This document shows positions 15,901-22,751 of a stretch of 25,378 bases of DNA, piece by piece. The stretch spans positions 1 through 25,378 of the forward strand of contig NZ_DXUU01000043.1 in assembly GCF_019417665.1 (NCBI RefSeq), read 5' to 3'. Each line of letters begins with the position of its first letter. Positions within the stretch are counted from its first letter, which is position 1. Below the pieces are notes generated by a model, which saw only the letters and a list, made by a program, of their open reading frames with translations, was not told where the DNA came from and did no database searches. The stretch comes from Ruminococcus sp. (GTDB lineage Bacteria; Bacillota; Clostridia; Oscillospirales; Ruminococcaceae). The position numbers and the translations under genes are program-made.

Positions 15901-16412
15901 TCCACGCAGATCAGATCGTGGGCTTTGATGTTCAGATCAACGATGATGGCACCGGTGATGGAAAGCGTACTGGCATTACCAATTGGAATGACCTGAGTGG
16001 TCAGGGTTATATTGACACCAGTGTATTCGGTGTGCTGAAACTAGTAGGTGATGGTACAGAGACGACAGGCACTACGACTACAACTACAACAGGTACTACA
16101 ACTACCACAGAAACAACTGCAACTGCGGCAACAGATACAACAGGAAATTCTGATACAACCACAAATGGTGGCTCTCAGACAACAGTTTCTGTTGATGCAA
16201 GCGTGCTCTATGGTGACATTAACCTGGATGGCAGAGTAGACATCACTGACGCAGTTCTCTTGAACAAGGCGGCTGCCGGCGCAGTGAAGCTGTCCGATCA
16301 GGCGCTTCTGAACGCAGACTGCAATGCAGACAGCGAGCTTGGTAATAACGATGCCATTATTCTGCTGAAATTCCTGGTATCCTTGGTGAAATCCCTGCCC
16401 AGCGCAGAATAA
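12906..16412 (+). CDS. Cellulosomal endo-1,4-beta-xylanase: CBM22-CBM22-GH10-CBM9-dockerin
   Basis: 1168 residues from the ATG at 12906 (AAAGGAG 6-7 bp upstream; the ATG at 12879 lacks one). Secreted: signal peptide about 1-31. Two CBM22-like xylan-binding modules follow (about 33-178 and 187-338; both have FESGYGAW/FEDSTTQNW-type starts and end in YYIDD/FYIDD). The GH10 barrel spans about 345-695, with the acid/base Glu503 in WDVVNEA and the nucleophile Glu620 in QITELDI; HVLVWHSQ and the WGITDSTSW block are intact. Residues 693-856 are a beta-rich stretch I cannot assign. A CBM9-like module (about 868-1047) begins PIEIDGVIDDAW. A Thr-rich linker leads to a type I dockerin (about 1100-1165) with two Ca2+ loops, DINLDGRVDITD and DCNADSELGNND. 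The dockerin implies attachment to a scaffoldin cohesin, not encoded here. Confidence 0.95.
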   Translation: MISIRKILAALTSGVLAVSGLSLSAMTSSAALEELMNDTFESGYGAWKGVGASLSLSTDQAHGGSTSLYCYDRTATWGAPRCSLSGIVAEGQTYEISASTMYEGSGQQNVAIKMIYTDASGTDHYDQVAAAQATAGEWVTMTGNYTVPSGATGMILYVEMANAGTDQTYYIDDIVIKGEKTEIQLDDKFTSDFEDSTTQNWKSRGSAAVELSTKYAHSGSNSLYVSGRTQLWNGATRSAADIMVAGGYYNVGCYVLYDGDQYTDTQKFSINLQYDLNGKENYYTIATETANKGEWQYVGSEFTVPEGATNFYVYVQTGYTSAPKDQDMMNFYIDDAIGEHLPDPTIQDDITALKDAYSDYFKLGCAVAGSEFAQGATKDLILKHYNSMTLGNELKPDSVLDQALSQKYVEEAGDDTMPQISLNEADEMLKFAGENGIPVRGHVLVWHSQTPDWFFKENFDSNGAWVSKEKMTQRLENYIKIVMETLAADYPDVEFYAWDVVNEAASDAGTIRDAGSNNEVSGQSAWVKVFGDQSYIPLAFEYARKYAPEGCKLFYNDYNEYSPNKQAYIISDILTPLVEKNLIDGMGMQSHISMSYPTIDLYKDAIQQYADLGLEIQITELDISEKSNAYADQLALAQRYQDVFKMYKELKDSGTDISAVVLWGITDSTSWIGGYPLLFDKDYQAKPAYYAVVDTDSEVEKLQTMTAYQYDGTEADLERALEIGTKQYLNRDNTTYFKAAWNEDGMVVRVYDACQAIQFSQGDVISVHPDITIYGGTESQTGSMLGTGMTTPSHEFEDITIQLTGKLGGTVYLDVMNCDAAWNDTAAAKKEYDAFFSYGDMGYNNLKPTCGIVTLAAQPNYAEATKAESPIEIDGVIDDAWADANTIDINNYSMGSGATGTSKMLWDENYLYVLTEVKDAKLSAASANAYEQDTVEVFFDENNHKTSSYESDDIQCRINYENDKTVTDGRSTDAFVSAAAKTADGYLVEVAIPYTIGSFHADQIVGFDVQINDDGTGDGKRTGITNWNDLSGQGYIDTSVFGVLKLVGDGTETTGTTTTTTTGTTTTTETTATAATDTTGNSDTTTNGGSQTTVSVDASVLYGDINLDGRVDITDAVLLNKAAAGAVKLSDQALLNADCNADSELGNNDAIILLKFLVSLVKSLPSAE

Positions 16413-16435
16413 CCCATATAATTCAATCTGAACAA

Positions 16436-16470
16436 AAAATCGGACATTTCATGGCGGAATGTCCGATTTT
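16436..16470 (+). terminator. Terminator of the xylanase gene
   Basis: A perfect 13-bp stem AAAATCGGACATT (16436-16448) / AATGTCCGATTTT (16458-16470) with a 9-nt loop; the T-tract is the 3' end of the stem, and the matching A-tract makes it potentially bidirectional. It lies 23 bp after the stop codon. Confidence 0.88.
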
Positions 16471-16597
16471 GCTGTCTGGAGGATTATTGCGAAACGGTAT
16501 CTTTTCTTTTGTTATGGCAATACCGCATAAAGATCGCACAGTATTGCCTATAAAGAATCACAACAGCTCTTTTGCGCAAAATACCAAAGGATTTTAC

Positions 16598-16626
16598 TTG
16601 ACAAATTGCTAAAAATCTGATACACT
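16598..16626 (+). promoter_or_regulatory. Sigma-A promoter of the HD-domain gene
   Basis: TTGACA (16598-16603), a 17-bp spacer and TACACT (16621-16626). The expected start near 16633 leaves a leader of nearly 100 nt before the HD-protein ATG. Confidence 0.7.
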
Positions 16627-16650
16627 GATGAATAGAAGAGGTCACGTTGG

Positions 16651-16704
16651 ATGGATGTACGTATTTTCAGTGGCGTGATGCCGCTTGCCGATGAACTGCG
16701 TTGA
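16651..16704 (+). CDS. Possible 17-residue leader peptide upstream of the HD-domain gene
   Basis: An ATG with GAAGAGG 9 bp upstream opens a 17-codon frame (MDVRIFSGVMPLADELR) ending in TGA at 16702-16704, about 25 bp before the HD-protein start and in a different frame. It lies wholly within the transcript predicted from the promoter at 16598. The good ribosome site is the only support; a chance frame is quite possible. No regulatory residue run is visible. Confidence 0.2.
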   Translation: MDVRIFSGVMPLADELR

Positions 16705-16729
16705 CAGTTCGGAAAGGACGGTGCACTGT

Positions 16730-17242
16730 ATGCTGCATGCAATTTGCTCGAAAAAGCAGCTTACCGCACTTGCATATTACGCTTTTGTGGCAGATATTCT
16801 GGAACATGCGAATATGCAGCAACTGAAACAATTTCGACACCATGTGCATACGACACGATTTCAGCACAGTATCAATGTTTCCTATTACAGCTATCTGATC
16901 TGCCGCCGGTTTCGCTGGGATGCGGTATCGGCAGCTCGTGCAGGTTTGCTGCATGATTTTTATTTTTATGAGACATGCGAATATGACCGCAGCACTGCTC
17001 CGGAACAAGCGTCTCACTTTGCCACGCATCCGCAGCTTGCCTTGTCTAATGCGGCAATGCAGTTTTCATTGAATGCAAAGGAAGAGGACATGATCGTCCA
17101 CCACATGTGGCCGGTCGTGATGCAAAAGCCCCGGTGTAAGGAGGGCTTTGTGGTTGCCATTGTGGATAAGTATATTGCCATATTTGAGTATATGGCACCA
17201 TTTTGGCAGCGTATGCGGCAGTCGCTTGTGGGACAAAACTGA
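16730..17242 (+). CDS. HD-domain protein, putative phosphohydrolase
   Basis: 170 residues from the ATG at 16730; AAAGGA lies 12 bp upstream, and an in-frame GTG at 16721 is the alternative start. The HD pattern of metal-dependent phosphohydrolases is visible: His46 in FQHSINVSYYSY, the doublet His75-Asp76 in ARAGLLHDFYFYE, His124/His125 in DMIVHHMWPV and Asp146 in VAIVDKYIAIFE. Similar short HD proteins occur widely in clostridia without an assigned substrate; the nucleotide or phosphate ester target cannot be read from the sequence. It has its own promoter and lies before the TPP riboswitch, so it is probably not thiamine-regulated. Confidence 0.78.
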   Translation: MLHAICSKKQLTALAYYAFVADILEHANMQQLKQFRHHVHTTRFQHSINVSYYSYLICRRFRWDAVSAARAGLLHDFYFYETCEYDRSTAPEQASHFATHPQLALSNAAMQFSLNAKEEDMIVHHMWPVVMQKPRCKEGFVVAIVDKYIAIFEYMAPFWQRMRQSLVGQN

Positions 17243-17257
17243 TACTAGTATGAGTAA

Positions 17258-17345
17258 AAAACGGGAGCTTGCTGGGCGCAGGCTGAGAGGAGACGCAGAC
17301 GTCTCGACCGTACCTGATTTGGGTAATGCCAACGGAGGTAACGAT
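17258..17345 (+). promoter_or_regulatory. TPP riboswitch aptamer (THI element)
   Basis: The conserved pieces occur in order: GGGAGCTTGC stem side, GGCTGAGAGG (pyrimidine-sensing CTGAGA at 17283-17288), a variable AGACG/CGTCT hairpin, ACCGTACCTGAT (17308-17318 region), GGGTAATGCC (17321-17330) and CGGAGGTAA (17333-17341). It senses thiamine pyrophosphate. It lies upstream of thiE-thiD-thiC and is followed by a terminator, so binding should cause premature transcription termination. I could not identify a convincing separate promoter between the HD gene and the aptamer. Confidence 0.95.
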
Positions 17346-17356
17346 GTGAGTCATTG

Positions 17357-17388
17357 TGAGCGTACCGCTGTTGGTGCGCTCATTTTTT
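17357..17388 (+). terminator. Expression-platform terminator of the TPP riboswitch
   Basis: A 10-bp stem TGAGCGTACC (17357-17366) / GGTGCGCTCA (17373-17382) is followed by TTTTTT (17383-17388). It sits between the aptamer and thiE and ends before the thiE ribosome binding site. Confidence 0.9.
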
Positions 17389-17414
17389 CAAAACAGAAAG
17401 AGAGGAGATCAACT

Positions 17415-18056
17415 ATGAAACTATCCCCATCCGCATTTCAATTGTATGCCATTACCGCACCGGCTGCCGATCTGACAGATCAGGTTCGTGCTGCCATTGC
17501 CGGGGGTATTACCATGCTGCAGATCCGAGAAAAAAACTGTACTACACAGCGACTGATCCAGCTGGCATATCCCATTGTTTCTATTTGCCGGAATGCTGGG
17601 ATCCCCTGTATTATCAATGATGATGTAGAAGCGGCACGTGTCCTTGGGGCAGATGGTGTTCATGTGGGACAGCGTGATATGAAGCTGAAAAAGGCACGGG
17701 AAATTCTGGGTGAGGATGCCGTTTTAGGCACCAGTGCACATTCTGTGGAAGAAGCAATTCGTGCAGAACAGGAAGGTGCAGATTATATTGGCTGCGGCGC
17801 AGTATTTCCTACGGGTACAAAGTCCGATACATCTCATTTGTCCTTTGACACACTCTGTGCCATCCGAAAGGCAGTTTCCATTCCAGTGATTGCTATTGGC
17901 GGCATCAACACGCAGAATCTGCCTCAAATCTATGGCTCTGGCATTAACGGCATTGCAGTTGTCTCAGCCATTTTCGGTGAGCCGGATGTGCAGCAAGCTG
18001 CACGGACGCTGCGGCAGATGACCGAAGCCTTTCAGGAAATGGAGTGTACACAATGA
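17415..18056 (+). CDS. thiE: Thiamine phosphate synthase ThiE
   Basis: 213 residues; the ATG at 17415 follows GAGGAG by 7 bp. This TIM-barrel cytosolic enzyme joins HMP pyrophosphate and thiazole phosphate to make thiamine monophosphate. Motifs: LQIREK (35-40) for pyrophosphate contact, IINDDVEAA (67-75) with the metal-binding Asp pair, DGVHVGQRD (80-88), TSAHS, YIGCGAVFPTGTK and IPVIAIGGI. It is the first gene of the riboswitch-controlled operon; its TGA overlaps the ATG of thiD in an ATGA arrangement, which favours translational coupling. Confidence 0.96.
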   Translation: MKLSPSAFQLYAITAPAADLTDQVRAAIAGGITMLQIREKNCTTQRLIQLAYPIVSICRNAGIPCIINDDVEAARVLGADGVHVGQRDMKLKKAREILGEDAVLGTSAHSVEEAIRAEQEGADYIGCGAVFPTGTKSDTSHLSFDTLCAIRKAVSIPVIAIGGINTQNLPQIYGSGINGIAVVSAIFGEPDVQQAARTLRQMTEAFQEMECTQ

Positions 18057-18850
18057 TGGTGCGCCATCCTGTATTGACCATTGCCGGGAGCGACAGCAGC
18101 GGTGGTGCTGGGGTGCAGGCGGATTTGAAAACCATTACCATGCTGGGCGGCTATGGTATGAGTGCCATTACGGCACTCACGGCACAGAATACCGTGAGTG
18201 TTCGTGGGATTCATGCAGTTCCGGCAGATTTTTTACGGCAGCAGATCGAAGCCGTATGCGACGATATTCTGCCTTTGGCAGTAAAAATCGGAATGGTCTA
18301 TGATGTGCCGCAGATTCATGTGATTGCCCAGGCAATTCGGAAATATCAGCTGCATCATGTAGTGGTAGATCCGGTGATGGTCGCCACAAGTGGTGATGCT
18401 TTGCTGAAAGAGCAGGCACAGACTGCATTGCAAGAGGAACTCATGCCTTTGGCGGAGCTCATCACGCCCAATCTTCCTGAAGCACAGCGGCTCACGGGGT
18501 TGAAAATTACTTCGCCCATTCAGATGGAACAGGCGGCGGCGGAATTGTCCACACAGTATGAAACTGCCATTTTATTGAAAGGCGGACACTGCAACGGTGT
18601 CTGTAATGATCTGCTCTATGTATTCGGAGAATGCATCTGGATTCCTGGACAGCATCTGGAAACCAAAAATACGCACGGTACAGGCTGTACCCTGTCCTCG
18701 GCAATTGCCGTATTTCTGGCACAGGGCTTTCCCATGACGGATAGTGTGCGTCGTGCCAAAAATTATATTACACATGCCATTCAGGCAGGTCTGTCCTTGG
18801 GACACGGGCACGGGCCTATTGCACATAATTATGCTCTGCAGGAGCAGTAA
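18053..18850 (+). CDS. thiD: Hydroxymethylpyrimidine/phosphomethylpyrimidine kinase ThiD
   Basis: 265 residues from the ATG that overlaps the thiE stop; GGAG lies 8 bp upstream. A ribokinase-fold enzyme that phosphorylates HMP and HMP phosphate to HMP pyrophosphate, the ThiE substrate. Motifs: LTIAGSDSSGGAGVQADLKT-type start (substrate binding), VVDPVMVATSG, ITPNLPEA, LLKGGH and the anion-hole/catalytic NTHGTGCTLSSA near residue 205. The length is normal for a single-domain ThiD. 24 bp separate it from thiC. Confidence 0.96.
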   Translation: MMVRHPVLTIAGSDSSGGAGVQADLKTITMLGGYGMSAITALTAQNTVSVRGIHAVPADFLRQQIEAVCDDILPLAVKIGMVYDVPQIHVIAQAIRKYQLHHVVVDPVMVATSGDALLKEQAQTALQEELMPLAELITPNLPEAQRLTGLKITSPIQMEQAAAELSTQYETAILLKGGHCNGVCNDLLYVFGECIWIPGQHLETKNTHGTGCTLSSAIAVFLAQGFPMTDSVRRAKNYITHAIQAGLSLGHGHGPIAHNYALQEQ

Positions 18851-18874
18851 CTGTATAGGGAGGAATTTGATCAT

Positions 18875-20188
18875 ATGTCTACTTATGCAACACAGATGGA
18901 TGCAGCAAAACAAGGGATCATCACGCCGGAAATGGAGACTGTTGCCAAAGATGAACATCTTTCTCCGGAATTGATCCGGGAGCGTGTGGCAAAGGGTACT
19001 GTCTGTATTCCAGCAAATATTTATCATAAGAGCCTGCATCCCGCCGGAATAGGTGAGGGCTTGCGGACAAAGATCAATGTAAATCTGGGCATTTCTGGGG
19101 ATTGCCATGATTACTCTGCGGAATTTGAAAAGGTGAAGTTGGCACTGCAGTTTCACTGTGAAGCCATTATGGATCTGTCCAATTACGGAAAGACCCATAC
19201 CTTCCGGAAACAACTAGTGGAAATGTCCTCTGCTATGATCGGTACAGTGCCTATGTACGATGCTATCGGTTATTTGGAAAAAGATCTGGCGGATATCAAA
19301 GCCACAGATTTCCTGAAAGTGCTGGAGGCACATGCCAAAGCCGGTGTAGACTTTCAAACTATCCACGCTGGTATCAATCGGCGTGCGGTAGAGGCACTGA
19401 AACGCCAGAAACGTACCACGAATATTGTATCCCGGGGTGGTTCGCTGCTTTTTGCCTGGATGGAAATGACAGGCAATGAAAATCCATTTTATGAATATTA
19501 CGATGATGTTTTGGATATCCTTAGAACATACGATGTGACGATCAGTCTCGGTGACGCTCTGCGTCCCGGCTCCATTGCGGACAGTACTGACGCTGGTCAG
19601 ATCTCGGAACTGGTGGAACTAGGCGCACTGACACAGCGTGCCTGGGAACGTGATGTACAGGTCATGGTAGAAGGCCCCGGTCATATGGCAATGGACGAGA
19701 TCGCAGCGAACATGAAGCTGCAAAAGCGACTGTGTCATGGTGCGCCTTTTTATGTATTGGGGCCATTGGTAACGGATGTAGCACCGGGGTATGACCATAT
19801 TACCGCAGCCATCGGTGGTGCCATTGCTGCCATGAACGGTGCAGATTTCTTGTGTTATGTGACGCCGGCAGAACATTTGCGTCTCCCGGATCTACAGGAT
19901 GTAAGGGATGGCATCGTGGCTTCGAAAATCGCCGCTCATGCCGCAGATGTGGCAAAGGGACTGCCTGGTGCACGGGACTGGGACAATGCCATGAGTCGGG
20001 CACGCTGTGATGTGGACTGGGAGGGAATGTTCGCTCAGGCCATTGACCCCGAAAAAGCACGTAATTACTTTGAAAGTCGTCCGCCTCAGGATAAGCATAC
20101 CTGTTCTATGTGTGGAAAAATGTGCGCTATGCGGACATCCAGCAAGATCCTGAACGGCGAGAATGTTTCTCTCTGTCCTGAGGAATAA
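18875..20188 (+). CDS. thiC: Phosphomethylpyrimidine synthase ThiC (short form)
   Basis: 437 residues; the ATG follows GGGAGGAA. A radical-SAM enzyme that rearranges aminoimidazole ribotide into HMP phosphate. Conserved blocks: INVNLGISGDCHDY (68-80 region), DLSNYGKT, FQTIHAGINRRAVE, SRGGSLLFAWM, SLGDALRPGSIADSTD, VMVEGPGHMAMDEI, YVLGPLVTDVAPGYDHI and YVTPAEHL. The C-terminal Fe-S motif is Cys410, Cys413 and Cys417 (CSMCGKMC), one residue tighter than the CX2CX4C of E. coli-type ThiC. The long N-terminal domain of proteobacterial ThiC (over 600 residues) is absent, as in clostridial forms. Third gene of the TPP-riboswitch operon. Confidence 0.97.
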   Translation: MSTYATQMDAAKQGIITPEMETVAKDEHLSPELIRERVAKGTVCIPANIYHKSLHPAGIGEGLRTKINVNLGISGDCHDYSAEFEKVKLALQFHCEAIMDLSNYGKTHTFRKQLVEMSSAMIGTVPMYDAIGYLEKDLADIKATDFLKVLEAHAKAGVDFQTIHAGINRRAVEALKRQKRTTNIVSRGGSLLFAWMEMTGNENPFYEYYDDVLDILRTYDVTISLGDALRPGSIADSTDAGQISELVELGALTQRAWERDVQVMVEGPGHMAMDEIAANMKLQKRLCHGAPFYVLGPLVTDVAPGYDHITAAIGGAIAAMNGADFLCYVTPAEHLRLPDLQDVRDGIVASKIAAHAADVAKGLPGARDWDNAMSRARCDVDWEGMFAQAIDPEKARNYFESRPPQDKHTCSMCGKMCAMRTSSKILNGENVSLCPEE

Positions 20189-20197
20189 GGGTAGGCT

Positions 20198-20229
20198 CTG
20201 CAAAGGCATCTGATTGCAGTGGATTTTTT
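20198..20229 (+). terminator. Weak candidate terminator of the thi operon
   Basis: A 6-bp stem CTGCAA (20198-20203) / TTGCAG (20214-20219), followed after 4 nt by TTTTTT (20224-20229). The stem is short and the T-tract slightly displaced, so function is uncertain, though the position 10 bp after thiC fits. Confidence 0.4.
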
Positions 20230-20239
20230 GAGAAATCTC

Positions 20240-20268
20240 TTGACAAATGGTATCATACAGGATATAAT
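20240..20268 (+). promoter_or_regulatory. Sigma-A promoter of the perR-rubrerythrin genes
   Basis: TTGACA (20240-20245), a 17-bp spacer and TATAAT (20263-20268), a full-consensus promoter. A palindrome directly abuts the -10 element, and such strong promoters are often held in check by a repressor. Confidence 0.88.
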
Positions 20269-20278
20269 CTTAATTAAG
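20269..20278 (+). promoter_or_regulatory. Candidate PerR/Fur operator
   Basis: The perfect palindrome CTTAATTAAG begins right after the -10 box and covers the expected transcription start. It is A/T-rich like PerR boxes, and ATAAT and ATTAT half-sites flank it, but it does not match the full Bacillus PerR box. Autoregulation is inferred from position. Confidence 0.4.
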
Positions 20279-20345
20279 AACTGGTATTATTTAAGCTTTT
20301 ATGCCAACATCTCTGTTTGATATGATTTTTTAAAGGATGATTTTT

Positions 20346-20780
20346 ATGAAAAACCGCAACACGTTACAGCGCCGTTTGGTATTAGATACGGTACAGCGTA
20401 TGCATAACCATCCAACGGCAGATGAGATCTTTCGTGAAATTGCAAAGGAAAATACACTGATCAGTAAGGCAACTGTTTACCGGAATTTAAAAATTCTATC
20501 TGAACAGGGGGGAATTCTGCATATCCCAATTCCAGATGGTGCGGATTGTTTTGATTTTAATACGATGCCTCATTATCATATGGAATGCCGGAAGTGCAGC
20601 CGGGTTTATGATGTAAATATGCCGTATCAAACGGATCTTTGCGATAAAATTATAAACGCCGACGGCTTTCTGATTGAATCACATCACATTGTATTCAGCG
20701 GTTTGTGTCCTGGGTGTCAGTTGCAGCCAGAGGAGACAGCCGAGGAGAATATATCAAAAGTTGTACAGGAAACTGTCTGA
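20346..20780 (+). CDS. perR: Fur-family peroxide-responsive repressor, PerR-like
   Basis: 144 residues. The ATG at 20346 has AAAGGA 8 bp upstream; the ATG at 20337 overlaps that site. Winged-helix DNA-binding domain with HPTADEIF (22-29) and the recognition helix SKATVYRNLKIL. All five regulatory-metal ligands of Bacillus PerR have equivalents: His22, Asp70, His76, His78 and Asp89 (in FDFNTMPHYHMECRKC and VYDVN). The structural zinc site is Cys81-Cys84 and the C-terminal CPGC pair. The presence of the Asp at the PerR-specific position and the adjacent rubrerythrin gene favour PerR over Fur or Zur. With Fe2+ bound it would repress, and peroxide would release it by oxidising the His ligands. 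Confidence 0.9.
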   Translation: MKNRNTLQRRLVLDTVQRMHNHPTADEIFREIAKENTLISKATVYRNLKILSEQGGILHIPIPDGADCFDFNTMPHYHMECRKCSRVYDVNMPYQTDLCDKIINADGFLIESHHIVFSGLCPGCQLQPEETAEENISKVVQETV

Positions 20781-20835
20781 TAGGAAAGTGATATTGTACT
20801 TTCACTTAGGCAGATTCAAAAAGGAGGACATGATC

Positions 20836-21378
20836 ATGGCAGAACTGAAGGGAACACAGACAGAAAAGAATTTGCTGGCGGCGTTTGCTGGTGAATCTCA
20901 GGCGTATACGAAGTATACGTATTATGCCTCTAAGGCAAAGAAAGATGGCTATGTGCAGATCGGCAAGATTTTTGAAGAGACTGCAAGCAATGAAAAGGAA
21001 CATGCAAAGATTTGGTTCAAGCTGCTGAATGGCGGTCAGATGCCGGAGACAACGGAAAATCTGAAAGATGCTGCTGCCGGAGAAAATTATGAGTGGACAG
21101 ATATGTACCGTGAATTTGCTGAACAGGCAAAGGCAGAGGGCTTTACACAGATTGCCGCTTTGTTTGAAGAAGTGGGCAAGATCGAAAAGATGCATGAAGA
21201 ACGGTATCGCAAGCTTCTGGCAAATGTGGAAGGTGACTGTGTATTCTCTAAGGACGGCGATGTGATCTGGGAGTGTGCAAACTGCGGTCACATTGTGATC
21301 GGCAAGAAGGCACCGGAAGTATGTCCGGTATGTCAGCACCCGCAGTCTTATTTCATGATCAAGGCTGAAAATTATTGA
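20836..21378 (+). CDS. rbr: Rubrerythrin (NADH-linked peroxide reductase of anaerobes)
   Basis: 180 residues; the ATG at 20836 follows AAGGAGG by 8 bp. A cytosolic di-iron protein that reduces hydrogen peroxide to water. The four-helix domain (about 1-130) carries the iron ligands in AGESQAY (Glu20), NEKEHAK (Glu53, His56), EFAEQA and IEKMHEERY. The C-terminal rubredoxin domain has CANCG (147-151) and CPVCQ (163-167), with Cys147, 150, 163 and 166 binding one iron for electron relay. The gene lies 55 bp after perR with no terminator between, so the two are probably one peroxide-induced transcript. Confidence 0.96.
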   Translation: MAELKGTQTEKNLLAAFAGESQAYTKYTYYASKAKKDGYVQIGKIFEETASNEKEHAKIWFKLLNGGQMPETTENLKDAAAGENYEWTDMYREFAEQAKAEGFTQIAALFEEVGKIEKMHEERYRKLLANVEGDCVFSKDGDVIWECANCGHIVIGKKAPEVCPVCQHPQSYFMIKAENY

Positions 21379-21402
21379 TCGATTGATTTGAATTGGCAGA
21401 AG

Positions 21403-21436
21403 ATCCTCTGTGGAGTTTTTCACAGAGGATTGTTTC
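21403..21436 (+). terminator. Terminator after rubrerythrin
   Basis: A perfect 10-bp stem ATCCTCTGTG (21403-21412) / CACAGAGGAT (21421-21430) with an 8-nt loop, followed by a short T-rich TGTTTC stretch. It lies 24 bp after the rubrerythrin stop. Confidence 0.7.
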
Positions 21437-21455
21437 TGTTCTGGGAGGGGATTCT

Positions 21456-22751
21456 TTGCGTAGGTGTAATGCTTTTGTGTCTCGCTGGAAAGGGCGGTTG
21501 CTGCACAGTGCTATTCATGTGATTTCTCATTTGCGGCTGCTGCTGCGATGGGTCATTTTTTCTGTAGTCACCGGGGGAATCGTGGGGCTGATTGGTGTTG
21601 TCTTTGTGTATGCCATCCAGTGGGTCACATCTTTTCGCATCGGGCATCCGTGGATCTTACTGACACTTCCGTTGGGTGGTTTGCTTATCGTCTGGCTCTA
21701 TCGTATTACCCGGGATCAGAATGACCGTGGAACCAATATGGTGTTGGCATCGTTACGTTCGGAAGCGGAGCTGCCTGTGCAAATGGCACCATTGATATTT
21801 GTCTCTACCATTGTGACGCATCTCTGCGGCGGCAGTGCCGGGCGAGAGGGGGCGGCATTGCAGCTGGGCGGCAGCATGGGCAGCGTTCTGAGCCGGTTGT
21901 TCCGGTTGAACGAACGTGACAAACGAGTGCTGATCCTTTGCGGTATGGCGGCAGCATTTTCTGCGATTTTTCGGACGCCTATTGCAGCACCGATTTTTGC
22001 CATGGAAGTGGTCTGCGTTGGCGCAATGCACTATGCGGCACTTGTGCCGTGTACCATAGCATCCTTGACGGCTTCATGGCTTGCCGGAAAGCTGGGCATT
22101 CCTTTGGCGAAATTTGCAGTGGATGATGTGCCGTCGTTTCAGGTGATTCCTGCATTGAAGATCCTGCTGTTGGGGATACTTTGCGCCGTTATCAGTATTC
22201 TTTTTTGTATTCTGCTGCATCAAACGGAAAAACAGCTGCACAAACGAATACCGAACCCCTATCTGCGTATCCTGGCGGCGAGTGGAATGCTTTGGCTTTT
22301 GATTCTGCTGGTGCGAAACCAGGATTACTTAGGCATCGGTACGGATGTCATCGGACGTGCTATGGGCGGAGCGGCGGTCTGGTATGCCTTTTTTGCGAAA
22401 ATGATCTTCACTGCTGTCACTCTGGGCGGCGGATTTAAGGGCGGCGAGATCGTTCCGTCCTTTTTCATCGGTGCCACTTTTGGGTGTCTGTTCGGGCAGA
22501 TACTGAATATTTCGCCCTCATTCTGTGCTGCTGTAGGTATGGTGGGACTGTTTTGCGGCGTGACAAATTGTCCTCTGGCATCCCTTATGATCGCTGTGGA
22601 ACTGTTTGGCGCTGCTGGTGCACCGTATTATCTGCTGGCAATTGCAGTGAGTTACTTATTGTCCGGTTATTATGGATTGTATGGGGAACAGACATTTTTG
22701 TCCTCAAAATTCACTGGTGCGCCGGTGAATCACAAGACCAGAAAACTGTAA
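21456..22751 (+). CDS. ClC-family chloride channel or H+/Cl- antiporter
   Basis: 431 residues from a TTG codon, chosen because GGGAGGGG lies 5 bp upstream; the longer frame from 21393 would start inside the terminator hairpin region. A polytopic inner-membrane protein with the ClC signatures: GGSAGREGAALQLGGS (125-140) with the gating glutamate (Glu131), GMAAAFSAIFRTPIAAPIFAMEV (after residue 162, split across two helices), and GGGFKGGEIVPSFFIGA. It lacks C-terminal CBS domains. In bacteria such proteins exchange chloride for protons in acid resistance, or export fluoride. The GREGP-type motif here ends in Ala (GREGA), and a fluoride role cannot be excluded from sequence alone. No promoter is obvious between it and rubrerythrin. 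Confidence 0.9.
   Translation: MRRCNAFVSRWKGRLLHSAIHVISHLRLLLRWVIFSVVTGGIVGLIGVVFVYAIQWVTSFRIGHPWILLTLPLGGLLIVWLYRITRDQNDRGTNMVLASLRSEAELPVQMAPLIFVSTIVTHLCGGSAGREGAALQLGGSMGSVLSRLFRLNERDKRVLILCGMAAAFSAIFRTPIAAPIFAMEVVCVGAMHYAALVPCTIASLTASWLAGKLGIPLAKFAVDDVPSFQVIPALKILLLGILCAVISILFCILLHQTEKQLHKRIPNPYLRILAASGMLWLLILLVRNQDYLGIGTDVIGRAMGGAAVWYAFFAKMIFTAVTLGGGFKGGEIVPSFFIGATFGCLFGQILNISPSFCAAVGMVGLFCGVTNCPLASLMIAVELFGAAGAPYYLLAIAVSYLLSGYYGLYGEQTFLSSKFTGAPVNHKTRKL

Larger units (their letters stand above)
16413..16729. other. Intergenic region between xylanase and HD-domain genes
   Basis: It contains the xylanase terminator (16436-16470), an inverted repeat GGCAATAC (16516-16523) / GTATTGCC (16541-16548) of unknown role, a promoter (16598-16626), and a leader of about 100 nt with its own base-pairing potential (TCACG/CGTGA, and GAACTG/CAGTTC at 16693-16698/16705-16710) and a tiny reading frame at 16651-16704. 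Confidence 0.5.

Noticed and set aside
16060..16200. Repetitive ACT/ACA tract that might be a DNA repeat array
   Set aside because: It is the in-frame Thr-rich linker of the xylanase; there are no regular repeat-spacer units, so it is not a CRISPR.
16744..16956. Overlapping frame inside the HD-domain gene, in phase with the tiny leader frame
   Set aside because: Its translation is Cys/Ser/Thr-rich without motif, whereas the other frame carries the full HD pattern; a frameshifted fusion with the leader is not supported.
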